Source of the DNA: Prochlorococcus marinus str. AS9601
GTDB lineage: Bacteria > Cyanobacteriota > Cyanobacteriia > PCC-6307 > Cyanobiaceae
DNA length: 64,000 nucleotides
Direction of reading: 5' to 3'
Assembly: GCF_000015645.1 (NCBI RefSeq)
Contig: NC_008816.1
Location: forward strand, 744,001 to 808,000
In this document: positions 15,599 to 24,413 of the stretch, piece by piece
Layout: the number at the start of each line of letters is the position of its first letter
Position numbering within the stretch: position 1 is the stretch's first letter
Made by a program: the position numbers and the translations under genes
Notes under the pieces: generated by a model
Databases searched by the model: none
Seen by the model: only the letters and a program-made list of their open reading frames with translations
Told to the model about the DNA's origin: nothing

Positions 15599-15778
15599 AT
15601 GAACCAAAATAATATGTTGAAGCCATATACAGTACATTACCGTGATTTTCAAAATATAAGATTAGAAAATTGTTTTTATGCTTTTGACGCCTACGAGGCT
15701 AGAACACTAGCAATGGAATTTAATAAGTATATTAGTGAGCATCCAAATAGTATAGACCTTATAAGATGCGAAAAATGA
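15599..15778 (+). CDS. Small hypothetical protein, 59 residues
   Basis: A compact protein with the pattern KPYTVHYRDFQN...CFYAFDAYEARTLAMEFNKYI, that is beta strands followed by a helix, in a form often seen in small Prochlorococcus hypothetical proteins. ATG at 15599 is preferred to an upstream in-frame TTG at 15578. It converges on urtE, with 32 bases between the stops. Confidence 0.65.
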   Translation: MNQNNMLKPYTVHYRDFQNIRLENCFYAFDAYEARTLAMEFNKYISEHPNSIDLIRCEK

Positions 15779-15810
15779 ATAAAAGTTTTTAGTAATCTAA
15801 AATAATTTCT

Positions 15811-16521
15811 TTAGACACTTAAAAACTTATCTATAACTGCTTGACTCAACTCACTAGTATTTCCGCTAGCTACAATTCCGCCGCGTTGCATCGCATAATA
15901 TCTATTAGCTTGTCTTACAAAATGCAAGTGTTGTTCAACTAATAAAACACCAATTCCTGTATCTCTAATTATCTGATTAATTGCATTTTCAATGTCTAAA
16001 ACTATATTCGGTTGAATACCTTCAGTTGGTTCGTCAAGTAATAATAGTTGAGGTTTGCCCAGCAATGCTCTTGCAATAGCTAATTGCTGTTGCTGTCCAC
16101 CACTAAGATCTCCACCTTTCCTTTGCAGAAAATCTTTAAGGATTGGGAAGAGATCGTAAATAAATGTGTCTATATTCTTGTTCTTAGATAATCCACCTGG
16201 TAGAGACTCCATTCCTAACATAAGATTTTCTTCAACTGATAGATATGGAATAATTTCTCTGCCTTGAGGAACGTAAGCCATTCCTTTCCTCGCTCTCTGA
16301 TGAGGTGCTTTTCTATTCATATTTTCACCTATCAAATAAATATCGCCTTTTTTTTGTTTTAACAAGCCAATTAGTGATTTCAATAAAGTTGTTTTGCCAA
16401 CTCCATTTCTACCAATCAAACAAACCATTTCTCCTGATTTAACATTTAAATCTACATCTCTAAGAATATGACTCTCGCCATAATAAGTATTTAACGATTT
16501 TATTTCGAGTAAATTTTCCAT
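15811..16521 (-). CDS. urtE: Urea ABC transporter ATP-binding protein UrtE
   Basis: 236-residue ATPase of the branched-chain amino acid type (LivF-like): Walker A GRNGVGKTT, signature LSGGQQQQLAIARALL, Walker B LLLLDEPTEGIQP, switch His in VEQHLHF. With UrtD it energises high-affinity urea uptake through UrtB/UrtC. It is the last gene of urtABCDE, two bases after urtD. The assignment to urea rests on the urease genes next door and the full five-gene order. Confidence 0.96.
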   Translation of the reverse strand: MENLLEIKSLNTYYGESHILRDVDLNVKSGEMVCLIGRNGVGKTTLLKSLIGLLKQKKGDIYLIGENMNRKAPHQRARKGMAYVPQGREIIPYLSVEENLMLGMESLPGGLSKNKNIDTFIYDLFPILKDFLQRKGGDLSGGQQQQLAIARALLGKPQLLLLDEPTEGIQPNIVLDIENAINQIIRDTGIGVLLVEQHLHFVRQANRYYAMQRGGIVASGNTSELSQAVIDKFLSV

Positions 16522-16523
16522 AA

Positions 16524-17273
16524 TTAGTCCTCAGGTCTTCCTAAATAAACATCAATTACTTTTTTGTCTTTTTGTATGGTTTCCATCGTTCCCTCACATA
16601 ATACTGTTCCCTGATTTAATACTGAAACATTACTATCAAGTCTTCTTATAAATTCCATATCGTGATCTATTACTACTACAGTATTTTCGCCTGATAAAGA
16701 TTTTAATAAATCAGCTGTAAGATCAGTTTCTTCATCAGTTAAACCGGCAACAGGTTCATCTACTAACATTAAATCTGGCTTCTGTCCTACTAACATGGCT
16801 ATTTCGAGCCATTGTTTTTGTCCATGCGATAAAGATCCAGCTTTAGAATCAACTTTTTGAGCTAAATTAACAATCTTCATAAGACGATCAATCTCATTAA
16901 GCTGCTCATCCTTAATACTTTTATTTATAAGGTTTAAGGGACTTTTAGGAGTTGTCACCGATATTTCAAGATTTTCTTTAACTGTTAGATTTTCAAAGAT
17001 TCTTGGACTTTGGAACTTTCTTCCAACTCCAAGTCTGGCTATTTTATGCTCCTTTCTACCTACTAAAGATTTCCCTTTAAAAATTACTTCACCATTTGTT
17101 GGCTTGACCTTTCCAGTAATTACATCAAGAAATGTTGTTTTACCTGCGCCATTGGGTCCTATTACAGCTCTTAATTCTCCTTTCTTCAAATTTAAATTAA
17201 GTTTGTTAAGAGCTAAAAAACCCTCGAAACTAACAGTAATATCTATTAAATTTAGAAGATCTTTATTATTCAT
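16524..17273 (-). CDS. urtD: Urea ABC transporter ATP-binding protein UrtD
   Basis: 249-residue LivG-like ATPase with Walker A GPNGAGKTT, signature LSHGQKQWLEIAMLV (the LSHGQ variant is typical of UrtD), Walker B LMLVDEPVAGLTDEE, and VIDHDMEFI. It pairs with UrtE on the cytoplasmic face of the urea permease. Its start overlaps the end of urtC by 8 bases, and urtE follows after two bases, so the genes are translationally coupled. Confidence 0.96.
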   Translation of the reverse strand: MNNKDLLNLIDITVSFEGFLALNKLNLNLKKGELRAVIGPNGAGKTTFLDVITGKVKPTNGEVIFKGKSLVGRKEHKIARLGVGRKFQSPRIFENLTVKENLEISVTTPKSPLNLINKSIKDEQLNEIDRLMKIVNLAQKVDSKAGSLSHGQKQWLEIAMLVGQKPDLMLVDEPVAGLTDEETDLTADLLKSLSGENTVVVIDHDMEFIRRLDSNVSVLNQGTVLCEGTMETIQKDKKVIDVYLGRPED

Positions 17274-18396
17274 TATTCCCCTCCTTATTGTTAACTTCTA
17301 AGCTTGGATAGGTTTCAATCTTTCTTTTCAAACCAAATTTTTGAAGAAGATTCCTAGGACCATCTCCTTGAATCCATCCTAAAACTCCCTCTGGCAGAGC
17401 TGTTACAACTAATATAAATAACCCTCCTTGAATAAACATCCAGCTAGCAGGTAAAGCTTCACTTACAAGACTTTTTGCATAGTTGATAAAAACTGCTCCT
17501 AGTATCGCTCCCAATAAAGTTCCTCTTCCTCCAACAGCAACCCATATAACCATTTCTATAGAAAAGGGAACTGTCATAAATTGAGGGGATACTATCCCAG
17601 ACTGAACGGTATATAAAGCTCCCGAAATTCCAGCGAGTCCTCCAGCAATAGAAAATATTATCGTCTTGAATATAACTGGGTTATATCCTGTAAACCTAAC
17701 TCTTGGTTCATCATCTCGGATTCCTATAAGTATATTCCCAAATCTTCCTTTAACTACCCACTTTGCAAAAAACCATGCTGCTATTACTAGTATGGCGGTT
17801 ATCCAAAAGAATATTCTTTGCATAGACTCAGAGCCTACCATTTGACCAAATAGTTGTGTTACATCTGTTTTTAATCCATTTGTTCCATTTATAAGTTTTT
17901 GTTGTCCATTAAAGAAGTTAAAAAATACAAGAAGAGAAGCTTGAGTAAGTATAGAAAAATAAACCCCTTTGATTCTATTCCTGAAAACAAGAAATCCAAT
18001 TAAACCAGCAACCAATGCTGGAATTATCCAGATAGCGAAGAAGGTAAAAACAGGCGATCTAAACGGTTCCCAGAAAAAAGGTAATTTTTCAACACCATAT
18101 AAAGCAAAAAATTCAGGAATATTATTTGGAAATTCAGAGGAGCTGGTTATTTGCAAATACATTGCTGCACAATATCCACCTAGTGCAAAAAATATACCTT
18201 GTCCAAGACTTAGTAAACCTGTATATCCCCAGATAAGATCAACACCAAGTGCAACTATGGATAATGATAAGTATCTACCTAAAAGGTTTAGTCTAAATAC
18301 AGGGAGTATAGTTGGTGCTGCAATAATTAAGGCTATTAATATTATCCAAAATGATAATACTATTTTTTTATCAAATTTAATTTTACTTAAGGACAT
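17266..18396 (-). CDS. urtC: Urea ABC transporter permease UrtC
   Basis: 376-residue LivM-like integral membrane permease with about eight to ten hydrophobic segments and the conserved loop GIRDDEPRVRFTGYNP (EAA-like region near residue 225). It contains YTGLLSLGQGIFFALGGY, typical of the family. Together with UrtB it forms the urea channel. Its first base coincides with the last base of urtB's stop and its end overlaps urtD. Confidence 0.96.
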   Translation of the reverse strand: MSLSKIKFDKKIVLSFWIILIALIIAAPTILPVFRLNLLGRYLSLSIVALGVDLIWGYTGLLSLGQGIFFALGGYCAAMYLQITSSSEFPNNIPEFFALYGVEKLPFFWEPFRSPVFTFFAIWIIPALVAGLIGFLVFRNRIKGVYFSILTQASLLVFFNFFNGQQKLINGTNGLKTDVTQLFGQMVGSESMQRIFFWITAILVIAAWFFAKWVVKGRFGNILIGIRDDEPRVRFTGYNPVIFKTIIFSIAGGLAGISGALYTVQSGIVSPQFMTVPFSIEMVIWVAVGGRGTLLGAILGAVFINYAKSLVSEALPASWMFIQGGLFILVVTALPEGVLGWIQGDGPRNLLQKFGLKRKIETYPSLEVNNKEGNNE

Positions 18397-19550
18397 TAGT
18401 TTTCAACCATCCTTCCTTTTTGAGGAAATAAACCTGTAGGTTTAAATTGTAAGAATATAACAATTAGTGCAAATATCATTACTCTTGCCATACTTGTGGT
18501 CGCAAAAAAGTTAATTGTGTTTGATAAAGGTAAAGGCATATCTGGCCATATTGATAAGAGCCTTCCGGCTCCGATTAAATCAGTCATTATTCCTATTCCA
18601 AATGAAGCAAGTACTGTTCCTAATAAATTTCCTACACCTCCCAGCACTACAACCATAAAACAACCAACTATGTAGTTTCCGCCAACATTTGGTCCTACAG
18701 AACCTAAAAGAGATACTGCTACACCAGCAACTCCTGCTAAGCCAGATCCAATTCCAAAAGTAATTATATCCACTTTTTCAGTAGATATACCAAGACAATC
18801 ACTCATTTGTCGGTTCTGAGTAACTGCTCTTATACGCATCCCCCAGGCACTTTGATTAAGAAATAATGTTATTGCTATTACAGAGATTAGAGTTATGACA
18901 ATTATCATTAATCTTGTCTTAGGAAATGCAGTTCCAATGATTTCAACTTGACCTCTCATCCATGAGGGTGCTGTTACATCAACATTTCTAGCGCTTGCTC
19001 TACTAAGTTTGCTGACAGAGGATGAGATTACACCACCTGTCAGGACCCCAGTTAAAGCAGCAAATATCCAAGAACTAAATTTAAAATATTTGAAATTTAT
19101 TGATTCTTTTATTTTTGAAGGGAATGTTGTTGGTAAGAATAACCCAATTAACAGACTTATAACCAGACCGGTCCCATAAGCTAAAGGTACACTTCTGACA
19201 AATTGTTGAAGAATTAAGCTTACGCCCCAAGTTGCTAGAAGTGTTTCTAGTGGACTTCCATAAAGCTTTCTTATTATGGTTTTTTCCAGAAGAATGCCAA
19301 CTACTCCACTAACAATAAAAGCAAGGAAAATAGAAACTATTATGTACGAATTGTAGAAAGGTTTTAATATAGGTAATTTGAAAATTAATTGTGTTACGTA
19401 TGTTGTGTAAGCCCCAAGCATCATAAGCTCTCCATGGGCAAGATTTATTACACCCATAAGACCAAAAACAATTGCTAGACCTAATGCTGCAACAAGTAGT
19501 ACAGATCCGATTGCAACACCATTAAAAAGACTATCGAGAAGTAACTCCAA
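18396..19550 (-). CDS. urtB: Urea ABC transporter permease UrtB
   Basis: 384-residue LivH-like permease: GLMGVINLAHGELMMLGAY near residue 30 and the cytoplasmic loop WGMRIRAVTQNRQMS near 230 are diagnostic. An insertion of roughly 50 residues (about 128-200) compared with LivH is typical for UrtB. It is preceded by an 82-base gap after urtA that contains a perfect 15-base hairpin, which may lower its expression compared with urtA. Confidence 0.96.
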   Translation of the reverse strand: MELLLDSLFNGVAIGSVLLVAALGLAIVFGLMGVINLAHGELMMLGAYTTYVTQLIFKLPILKPFYNSYIIVSIFLAFIVSGVVGILLEKTIIRKLYGSPLETLLATWGVSLILQQFVRSVPLAYGTGLVISLLIGLFLPTTFPSKIKESINFKYFKFSSWIFAALTGVLTGGVISSSVSKLSRASARNVDVTAPSWMRGQVEIIGTAFPKTRLMIIVITLISVIAITLFLNQSAWGMRIRAVTQNRQMSDCLGISTEKVDIITFGIGSGLAGVAGVAVSLLGSVGPNVGGNYIVGCFMVVVLGGVGNLLGTVLASFGIGIMTDLIGAGRLLSIWPDMPLPLSNTINFFATTSMARVMIFALIVIFLQFKPTGLFPQKGRMVEN

Positions 19551-19577
19551 TTTTAAAAAAGAAAAATTTGATTATAT

Positions 19578-19611
19578 AAAATAAAAGGAGGTGTTAACCT
19601 CCTTTTATTTT
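19578..19611 (-). terminator. Perfect 15-bp inverted repeat between urtA and urtB
   Basis: Two 15-base arms (19578-19592 and 19597-19611) are exactly complementary with a GTTA loop. The GGAGGT/ACCTCC core is followed on the minus strand by ATTTTATATA, a weak U-rich tail. In its operon position it probably acts as a partial terminator or protects the urtA mRNA 3' end, giving more binding protein than permease. The dual function is inference. Confidence 0.75.
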
Positions 19612-19632
19612 GAAGTATAGGTTTTAATAAGT

Positions 19633-20910
19633 TTAAAGCTTATACTTTTCTCCTTTTGAAGGATCTGTCCAATCGCATGCAAATCCTTTTGAACTTGGAT
19701 GCTTTTGGTTCCATGCTTGAGGAAGTACAACTCCTGTCTCTTCAAGGATTGTAAATCCACCCTCAGCATTAATCTCACCAATTCTCACTGTTTGAGATAA
19801 GTGGTGATTAGGCATAACTTCAACAGGACCTTGTGGAGCATCAAACTTTTGTCCAACAAGGGCTTCCCTAACTGCGTTGTCGTCGAATGTTCCAGCATCT
19901 TCTACTGCTTGTTTCCATAAGTAGACCATGTTATAAGCAGATTCTTGAGGATCAGCTACAACACGATCTGCTCCCCATCTTTTCTTGAAACTTGCAGCAA
20001 ATTTCTTAGATGCAGGAGTATCAATTGACATCATGTAGTTCCAAGCACCGTAGTGACCTTCAAGGAACTCAGGACCAATTGTGCTAATCTCTTCTTCAGC
20101 AATTGAATAGTTCATTACGTAATATCCACTTGAAGGTGTGATACCGGCGTCTTGAATCTGTTTGAAGAATGCAACGTTTTGGTCACCATTAAGAGTATTA
20201 ATGATTATTCCACCGTCAGGCAACGCTTTTTTGATTTTTGAGATAATCGGAGCAACTTCAGTATTTCCTAATGGAAGGTAATCTTCTCCAACAACTTTAC
20301 CGCCTAACTGTTTTACCTGAGCTTTCGTGATTGTGTTTGAAGTTCTTGGGAAAACATAATCAGAACCTACAAGGAAAAAATCTCCACCAGCTGCGGGGGA
20401 ACGCTTATACATGAAATCTGTAGCAGGTTCCGATTGTTGGTTTGGTGTGGCTCCTGTATAGAAAATGTTGTTAGAACATTCCTGAGCTTCATATTGAATT
20501 GGGTAATAGAGGAACGCATCTTTTGATTCGTAGACAGGTAACATTGCCTTTCTACTTGCAGAGGTCCATCCACCAAATACGACAGGAACTCCGTCTTGGT
20601 CTATAAGTTTTTTTGATTTTTCAGCAAAAGTTGGCCAGTCAGATGCACCATCTTCGACTATGTATTCTATTTTGTAGCTTTTGCCGCCAACTTTAACACC
20701 ACCAGCAGCATTTATCTCTTCAATAGCCATTTTTTCTGTATCAACAAGAGTTGATTCAGAGATAGCCATTGTTCCGGATAACGAATGCAAAATACCAACG
20801 GTGACTGTGTCATCGAAACTTCCTGAGGTTCCGCCTCCACCACACGAAGTTGCGGTGACCGCAAGTGAGGCAGTAGCTAAACCTGCCAAAATACGCCTTG
20901 AAATTCTCAT
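19633..20910 (-). CDS. urtA: Urea ABC transporter substrate-binding lipoprotein UrtA
   Basis: 425-residue periplasmic binding protein of the urea/short-chain amide type. The N-terminus MRISRRILAGLATASL with ATSC near residue 23 is a lipoprotein signal, followed by a Gly/Ser-rich linker. The mature part has VGILHSLSGTMAISE, DGASDWPTFAEK and FLVGSDYVFPRT, all hallmarks of UrtA. Codon use is notably richer in G/C than its neighbours, consistent with high expression. An NtcA-type site and -10 lie 50-90 bases upstream. Confidence 0.97.
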   Translation of the reverse strand: MRISRRILAGLATASLAVTATSCGGGGTSGSFDDTVTVGILHSLSGTMAISESTLVDTEKMAIEEINAAGGVKVGGKSYKIEYIVEDGASDWPTFAEKSKKLIDQDGVPVVFGGWTSASRKAMLPVYESKDAFLYYPIQYEAQECSNNIFYTGATPNQQSEPATDFMYKRSPAAGGDFFLVGSDYVFPRTSNTITKAQVKQLGGKVVGEDYLPLGNTEVAPIISKIKKALPDGGIIINTLNGDQNVAFFKQIQDAGITPSSGYYVMNYSIAEEEISTIGPEFLEGHYGAWNYMMSIDTPASKKFAASFKKRWGADRVVADPQESAYNMVYLWKQAVEDAGTFDDNAVREALVGQKFDAPQGPVEVMPNHHLSQTVRIGEINAEGGFTILEETGVVLPQAWNQKHPSSKGFACDWTDPSKGEKYKL

Positions 20911-20958
20911 GAATTAGGATAAATTAGGTAATTGACCCTCATTAGGGGGATAAAGTAA

Positions 20959-21000
20959 AAGTTATTAACGAGTGAGGATTCGTTTTGTATCGGTCGTAAC
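20959..21000 (-). promoter_or_regulatory. NtcA-type promoter of urtA
   Basis: On the minus strand GTT-N8-TAC (21000-20987) differs at one base from the NtcA consensus GTA-N8-TAC. After exactly 22 bases follows TAACTT (20964-20959), fitting the TAN3T -10 of class II NtcA-activated promoters. NtcA activates nitrogen-scavenging genes, among them urt operons, under nitrogen limitation. Spacing supports the call, binding is untested here. Confidence 0.6.
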
Positions 21001-21038
21001 TTTTTGTTGAATCCAATATATTAGTAATGATCATTTTT

Positions 21039-21650
21039 CTAGTTTCGATTGTTGGGTATATGTGATTCTAAAAATTGAATTATTTCTTCAACTCCCATGC
21101 CGCTACTTAGGTTGGTAAAAAACCATGGTTTCCCTTTTCTCATAAATTCAGTATCACTTTTCATAATATTTAAATCTGCACCAACTTTGTCTGCTAAGTC
21201 AATTTTGTTTATCAATAATAGATCCGACCTTGTTATCCCTGGGCCCCCTTTTCTAGGGATTTTGTCTCCGGCAGATACATCAATTACATATATTGATAAA
21301 TCTACAAGTTCTGGACTAAAACTAGATGCTAAATTATCACCTCCACTTTCTACAAAAACAAAATCTAATGGATTATATTTATTTTCTAAATCTAAAACTG
21401 CATTTTTATTTAATGAACAATCCTCTCTTATCGCGGTATGAGGACACCCTCCTGTTTCTACACCAATAATCCTTCCTTCCTCTAAAACCTTCTTATTTAT
21501 TAGAAAGTTAGCATCTTCTTTGGTGTAGATATCATTGGTAACAACTGCTATCTCATAATTTTTATTCATGCTTAAGCATAGAGTTTCTACTAATGCAGTT
21601 TTTCCTGAACCTACAGGCCCAGCAACCCCTACTCTCAATTTGCTGCTCAT
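21039..21650 (-). CDS. ureG: Urease accessory GTPase UreG
   Basis: 203-residue SIMIBI GTPase that drives nickel delivery to urease. P-loop GPVGSGKT at the N-terminus, [13 protein letters not shown] with the conserved Cys-x-His nickel ligands, ESGGDNLA, and NKIDLA for guanine. It lies downstream of ureF after three bases in the order ureE-ureF-ureG. Length is normal. Confidence 0.97.
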   Translation of the reverse strand: MSSKLRVGVAGPVGSGKTALVETLCLSMNKNYEIAVVTNDIYTKEDANFLINKKVLEEGRIIGVETGGCPHTAIREDCSLNKNAVLDLENKYNPLDFVFVESGGDNLASSFSPELVDLSIYVIDVSAGDKIPRKGGPGITRSDLLLINKIDLADKVGADLNIMKSDTEFMRKGKPWFFTNLSSGMGVEEIIQFLESHIPNNRN

Positions 21651-21653
21651 AAA

Positions 21654-22352
21654 TTAATTTCTAAAAAGTTTTGTATAAAGGTCATTATGATTTTGTTGTG
21701 CCATAGCTAAACCTACATTGCCAAAATAGATGTCATCAATTTCTTTGTCCATAATTTCTTTAGAAACTTTTGAAATTATTGCTAGTAAGTCTCTCTGGAT
21801 TAATTGTGCTTTTGTTGCCCCAATAGGAATAATTCTTAATGCAGCACTAAGTTGGTTTGCACTCCACGAATAGAAAAAATTCTCAATCATTTCTAACTTG
21901 GTAATTTTAAAACAATAACAAGCCCAACTCCACGCCAATGGCCAAGAGCTTTTTTTATTATTTTTACATAGATATTCAAATCCAAATTCTTTGGTTAAAT
22001 CAAAGAGAGATTTTGCCATTTGAATTTGTTGTTCTCTAATTTCGAGTGTGTCCTTTGATGAGAGAATCCATTTATCCAAGCTCATTAGCTTATGCAAATT
22101 ACCTTTTAAATTTTTGCCTTCGTTTATCTCATCGAAAATATCAAAAAAATCTAGTAAAAGTCTTGCATCTAATCTTATTTGACCAATTTTTAATTCATTT
22201 ATTATTAAGTCTTTTACCGAATTTGAATCTATTAAATTTTTATTATGAAGATAACTCTCCATTCCCTCCGAATAACAAAATCCTCCAACTGGTAAGTTAG
22301 GACTTATTAATAAATATTTTAATAAGTGACTTTTACTCATGACTATGGGCAC
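21654..22352 (-). CDS. ureF: Urease accessory protein UreF
   Basis: 232-residue all-helical UreF, which joins UreD and UreG in the urease maturation complex. Recognisable from NLPVGGFCYSEGMES near the N-terminus and LSAALRIIPIGATKAQ near residue 165-185. Overlaps the end of ureE by 20 bases and ends three bases before ureG, so the three accessory genes are coupled. Confidence 0.94.
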   Translation of the reverse strand: MPIVMSKSHLLKYLLISPNLPVGGFCYSEGMESYLHNKNLIDSNSVKDLIINELKIGQIRLDARLLLDFFDIFDEINEGKNLKGNLHKLMSLDKWILSSKDTLEIREQQIQMAKSLFDLTKEFGFEYLCKNNKKSSWPLAWSWACYCFKITKLEMIENFFYSWSANQLSAALRIIPIGATKAQLIQRDLLAIISKVSKEIMDKEIDDIYFGNVGLAMAQQNHNDLYTKLFRN

Positions 22353-22782
22353 CTCTTTCCGGAAAAAACTTTTTTTTCGTATTTTTTACATTAACTTTAA
22401 AATTAAGAAGCATATTTTTAATAACATAATCACTTTTTGTTAGAAGAATGCCTTCTTCGATTTCTACTTCTACGTGCCTATTCCCAAGATGATAAGCAGT
22501 TTTAATAAGCTCAATTTTAGAATTTGAACTTATTTCAATTAAATCTTCTGTTTTGGCAATTATCTCTACATAAAAATTGGATTCATTAGTTGAAAGAATA
22601 TCTCCATCATTTAATTTACCATTTCTAGGTAATTGCAAAATTATTTCTTGATCACAATCAGTTAATCTTTTACCTCTTAAGATTCTTCTTTCATCTGAAC
22701 TTAAGGTAAGTTTTAAAAATAAACCTAATTTCGGTTTTTCCTTAATCCAATCAGTTACAACAATTTGTTTATTCATTCTCAT
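22333..22782 (-). CDS. ureE: Urease accessory nickel chaperone UreE
   Basis: About 149 residues, with an N-terminal peptide-binding-like domain containing LTLSSDERRILRGKRLTDC and a C-terminal metal-binding domain with YHLGNRHVEVEIEEG; the His in GNRH is the conserved nickel ligand. The C-terminus ends GAHSHE, so there is only a vestigial His tail. ATG at 22782 or 22776 is more likely than TTG at 22788. It is divergent from ureD, with fewer than 50 bases between them. Confidence 0.92.
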   Translation of the reverse strand: MRMNKQIVVTDWIKEKPKLGLFLKLTLSSDERRILRGKRLTDCDQEIILQLPRNGKLNDGDILSTNESNFYVEIIAKTEDLIEISSNSKIELIKTAYHLGNRHVEVEIEEGILLTKSDYVIKNMLLNFKVNVKNTKKKFFPERGAHSHE

Positions 22783-22830
22783 AATCAAAATTTTTGGTTA
22801 CTTTAATTTAGTAATTAAAGAAAACAATTT

Positions 22831-23733
22831 ATGATTAAAACTTCATGGGAAGGTAATTGTTTCTTAAATTTTTTCAATAATAAAGTAAGTTTAGGAAATG
22901 TTGATAAAACAATCTTTAAATCTAAATCAACTTCTCCTTATAAGCTATTAAAGTCTACTCATGATCAAGAGGGCAGATGCATTTTGCCAGTTCTACATAC
23001 TGCAGGAGGATTGGTAGGAGGTGATTTACTCGTTTTTGAGGTTAATCTTGAAAAAAACTCTAAGGTTTTGTTAACGACTTCTTCAGCTCAGAAAGTATAT
23101 GGATCAGTTGGAATATCTAAAATTAATCCAAAAGGAAGTTTTTCAAAGCAAAAGAATCTCATAAACATTCTTGACAATTCTCATTTAGAGTACCTTCCCC
23201 AAGAAACAATCATCTTTGCAAATGGTTTATATGAGCAAATTTTTAAAGTATCTATTTCAGAAACTTCAAGTTTTTTATTTACTGATTTAATAAGACTTGG
23301 AAGATCTTCTTCCGGAGAATCTATTGAGAGTGGAGTTTTTAGGTCTAGATTAGAAATTATAAGAAATAATGATTTACTTGATGATTGGGAATATGTTGAT
23401 CAAATTGAATTATCTAAGGCAAGCTTTGTAGCCAAGTCAGGCATGGATTATATGCCCGTTTTTGGATCCTTAATTTGGATTTGCGAAAAGGATTTTTCAA
23501 AGTCAAAAATAAATAATCTTGTAAGAAAAATAAAAAAGATTTTCAATAAAACTAATAATAATTTATCTATTGGAATCCTTGAAAATGGAATCTCTGTACG
23601 ATTCCTAGGGAGTTCTTCTCAAGATGCTAGAAAATGTTTTTTTCGTATTTGGAAACAAATTAGGTCTGTAAGTGGATTTTGTGAGCCAAAATATCAAGGT
23701 GTATGGCCTTTACAAGATTCTATGAATTATTAA
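22831..23733 (+). CDS. ureD: Urease accessory protein UreD
   Basis: 300-residue UreD scaffold, which binds apo-urease and conducts nickel. Hallmarks: [37 protein letters not shown] and the C-terminal [14 protein letters not shown] region. It leads the plus-strand unit ureD-ureA-ureB-ureC. The start ATG at 22831 yields the family N-terminus [10 protein letters not shown]. Confidence 0.95.
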   Translation: MIKTSWEGNCFLNFFNNKVSLGNVDKTIFKSKSTSPYKLLKSTHDQEGRCILPVLHTAGGLVGGDLLVFEVNLEKNSKVLLTTSSAQKVYGSVGISKINPKGSFSKQKNLINILDNSHLEYLPQETIIFANGLYEQIFKVSISETSSFLFTDLIRLGRSSSGESIESGVFRSRLEIIRNNDLLDDWEYVDQIELSKASFVAKSGMDYMPVFGSLIWICEKDFSKSKINNLVRKIKKIFNKTNNNLSIGILENGISVRFLGSSSQDARKCFFRIWKQIRSVSGFCEPKYQGVWPLQDSMNY

Positions 23734-23783
23734 TTATGTTCAGAAAGAACCTTTTTTAAGAATTTATAGATTAATTTTTTATT

Positions 23784-24086
23784 ATGCATCTTTCACCTCA
23801 AGAAAAGGATAAATTATTGATTTTTTCTGCTGCGCTATTAGCTGAAAGAAGGCTTAGTCGAGGTCTTAAGCTTAATTATCCTGAAACAATTGCTTTTTTA
23901 AGTTTTCAAGTTCTTGAAGGAGCACGAGATGGTAAAAGTGTAAGTCAATTAATGTCAGAGGGAACTACCTGGCTTTCAAAATCACAAGTTATGGAGGGCA
24001 TTCCTGAAATGGTTGATGAAGTTCAAATAGAAGCGGTTTTCCCCGATGGGACTAAATTAGTTACTATTCACAATCCAATTAATTAG
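23784..24086 (+). CDS. ureA: Urease gamma subunit
   Basis: 100 residues, exact length of bacterial UreA, starting [23 protein letters not shown] and containing [11 protein letters not shown] and [18 protein letters not shown] at the end. It forms the trimeric (UreABC)3 urease with ureB and ureC, which follow immediately (two- and four-base gaps). Confidence 0.98.
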   Translation: MHLSPQEKDKLLIFSAALLAERRLSRGLKLNYPETIAFLSFQVLEGARDGKSVSQLMSEGTTWLSKSQVMEGIPEMVDEVQIEAVFPDGTKLVTIHNPIN

Positions 24087-24088
24087 TT

Positions 24089-24409
24089 ATGAGTAATTTA
24101 ATTCCTGGCGAAATAATTCCTGAACAAGGCCAAATTGAACTAAATCTTAGTAAGCAAGTTAAAACAGTAACGGTTTCTAATTCTGGAGATAGACCTGTGC
24201 AAGTTGGATCTCATTATCATTTTTATGAAGCAAACAAGGCTTTGATTTTTGATCGAGAAATAACATATGGTATGCGTCTTGACATTCCTGCAGGAACAGC
24301 AATTAGATTTGAACCGGGGGATACAACAGATGTCAAATTAGTTCCATTTTCAGGTTTAAGAAATGCATATGGTTTTAATTCATTAGTTAATGGTTCTTTA
24401 AATAGTTAG
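24089..24409 (+). CDS. ureB: Urease beta subunit
   Basis: 106 residues with the diagnostic [19 protein letters not shown] and [16 protein letters not shown] segments. Structural subunit of urease; no catalytic residues of its own. Two bases after ureA and four before ureC. Confidence 0.98.
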   Translation: MSNLIPGEIIPEQGQIELNLSKQVKTVTVSNSGDRPVQVGSHYHFYEANKALIFDREITYGMRLDIPAGTAIRFEPGDTTDVKLVPFSGLRNAYGFNSLVNGSLNS

Positions 24410-24413
24410 AATT

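Noticed and set aside
20367-20576. Second minus-strand frame inside urtA
   Set aside because: Overlaps urtA in another frame on the same strand; no motif.
20934-20947. Short CCCT/AGGG hairpin in the urtA leader
   Set aside because: Only four base pairs; not enough for a regulatory RNA call.
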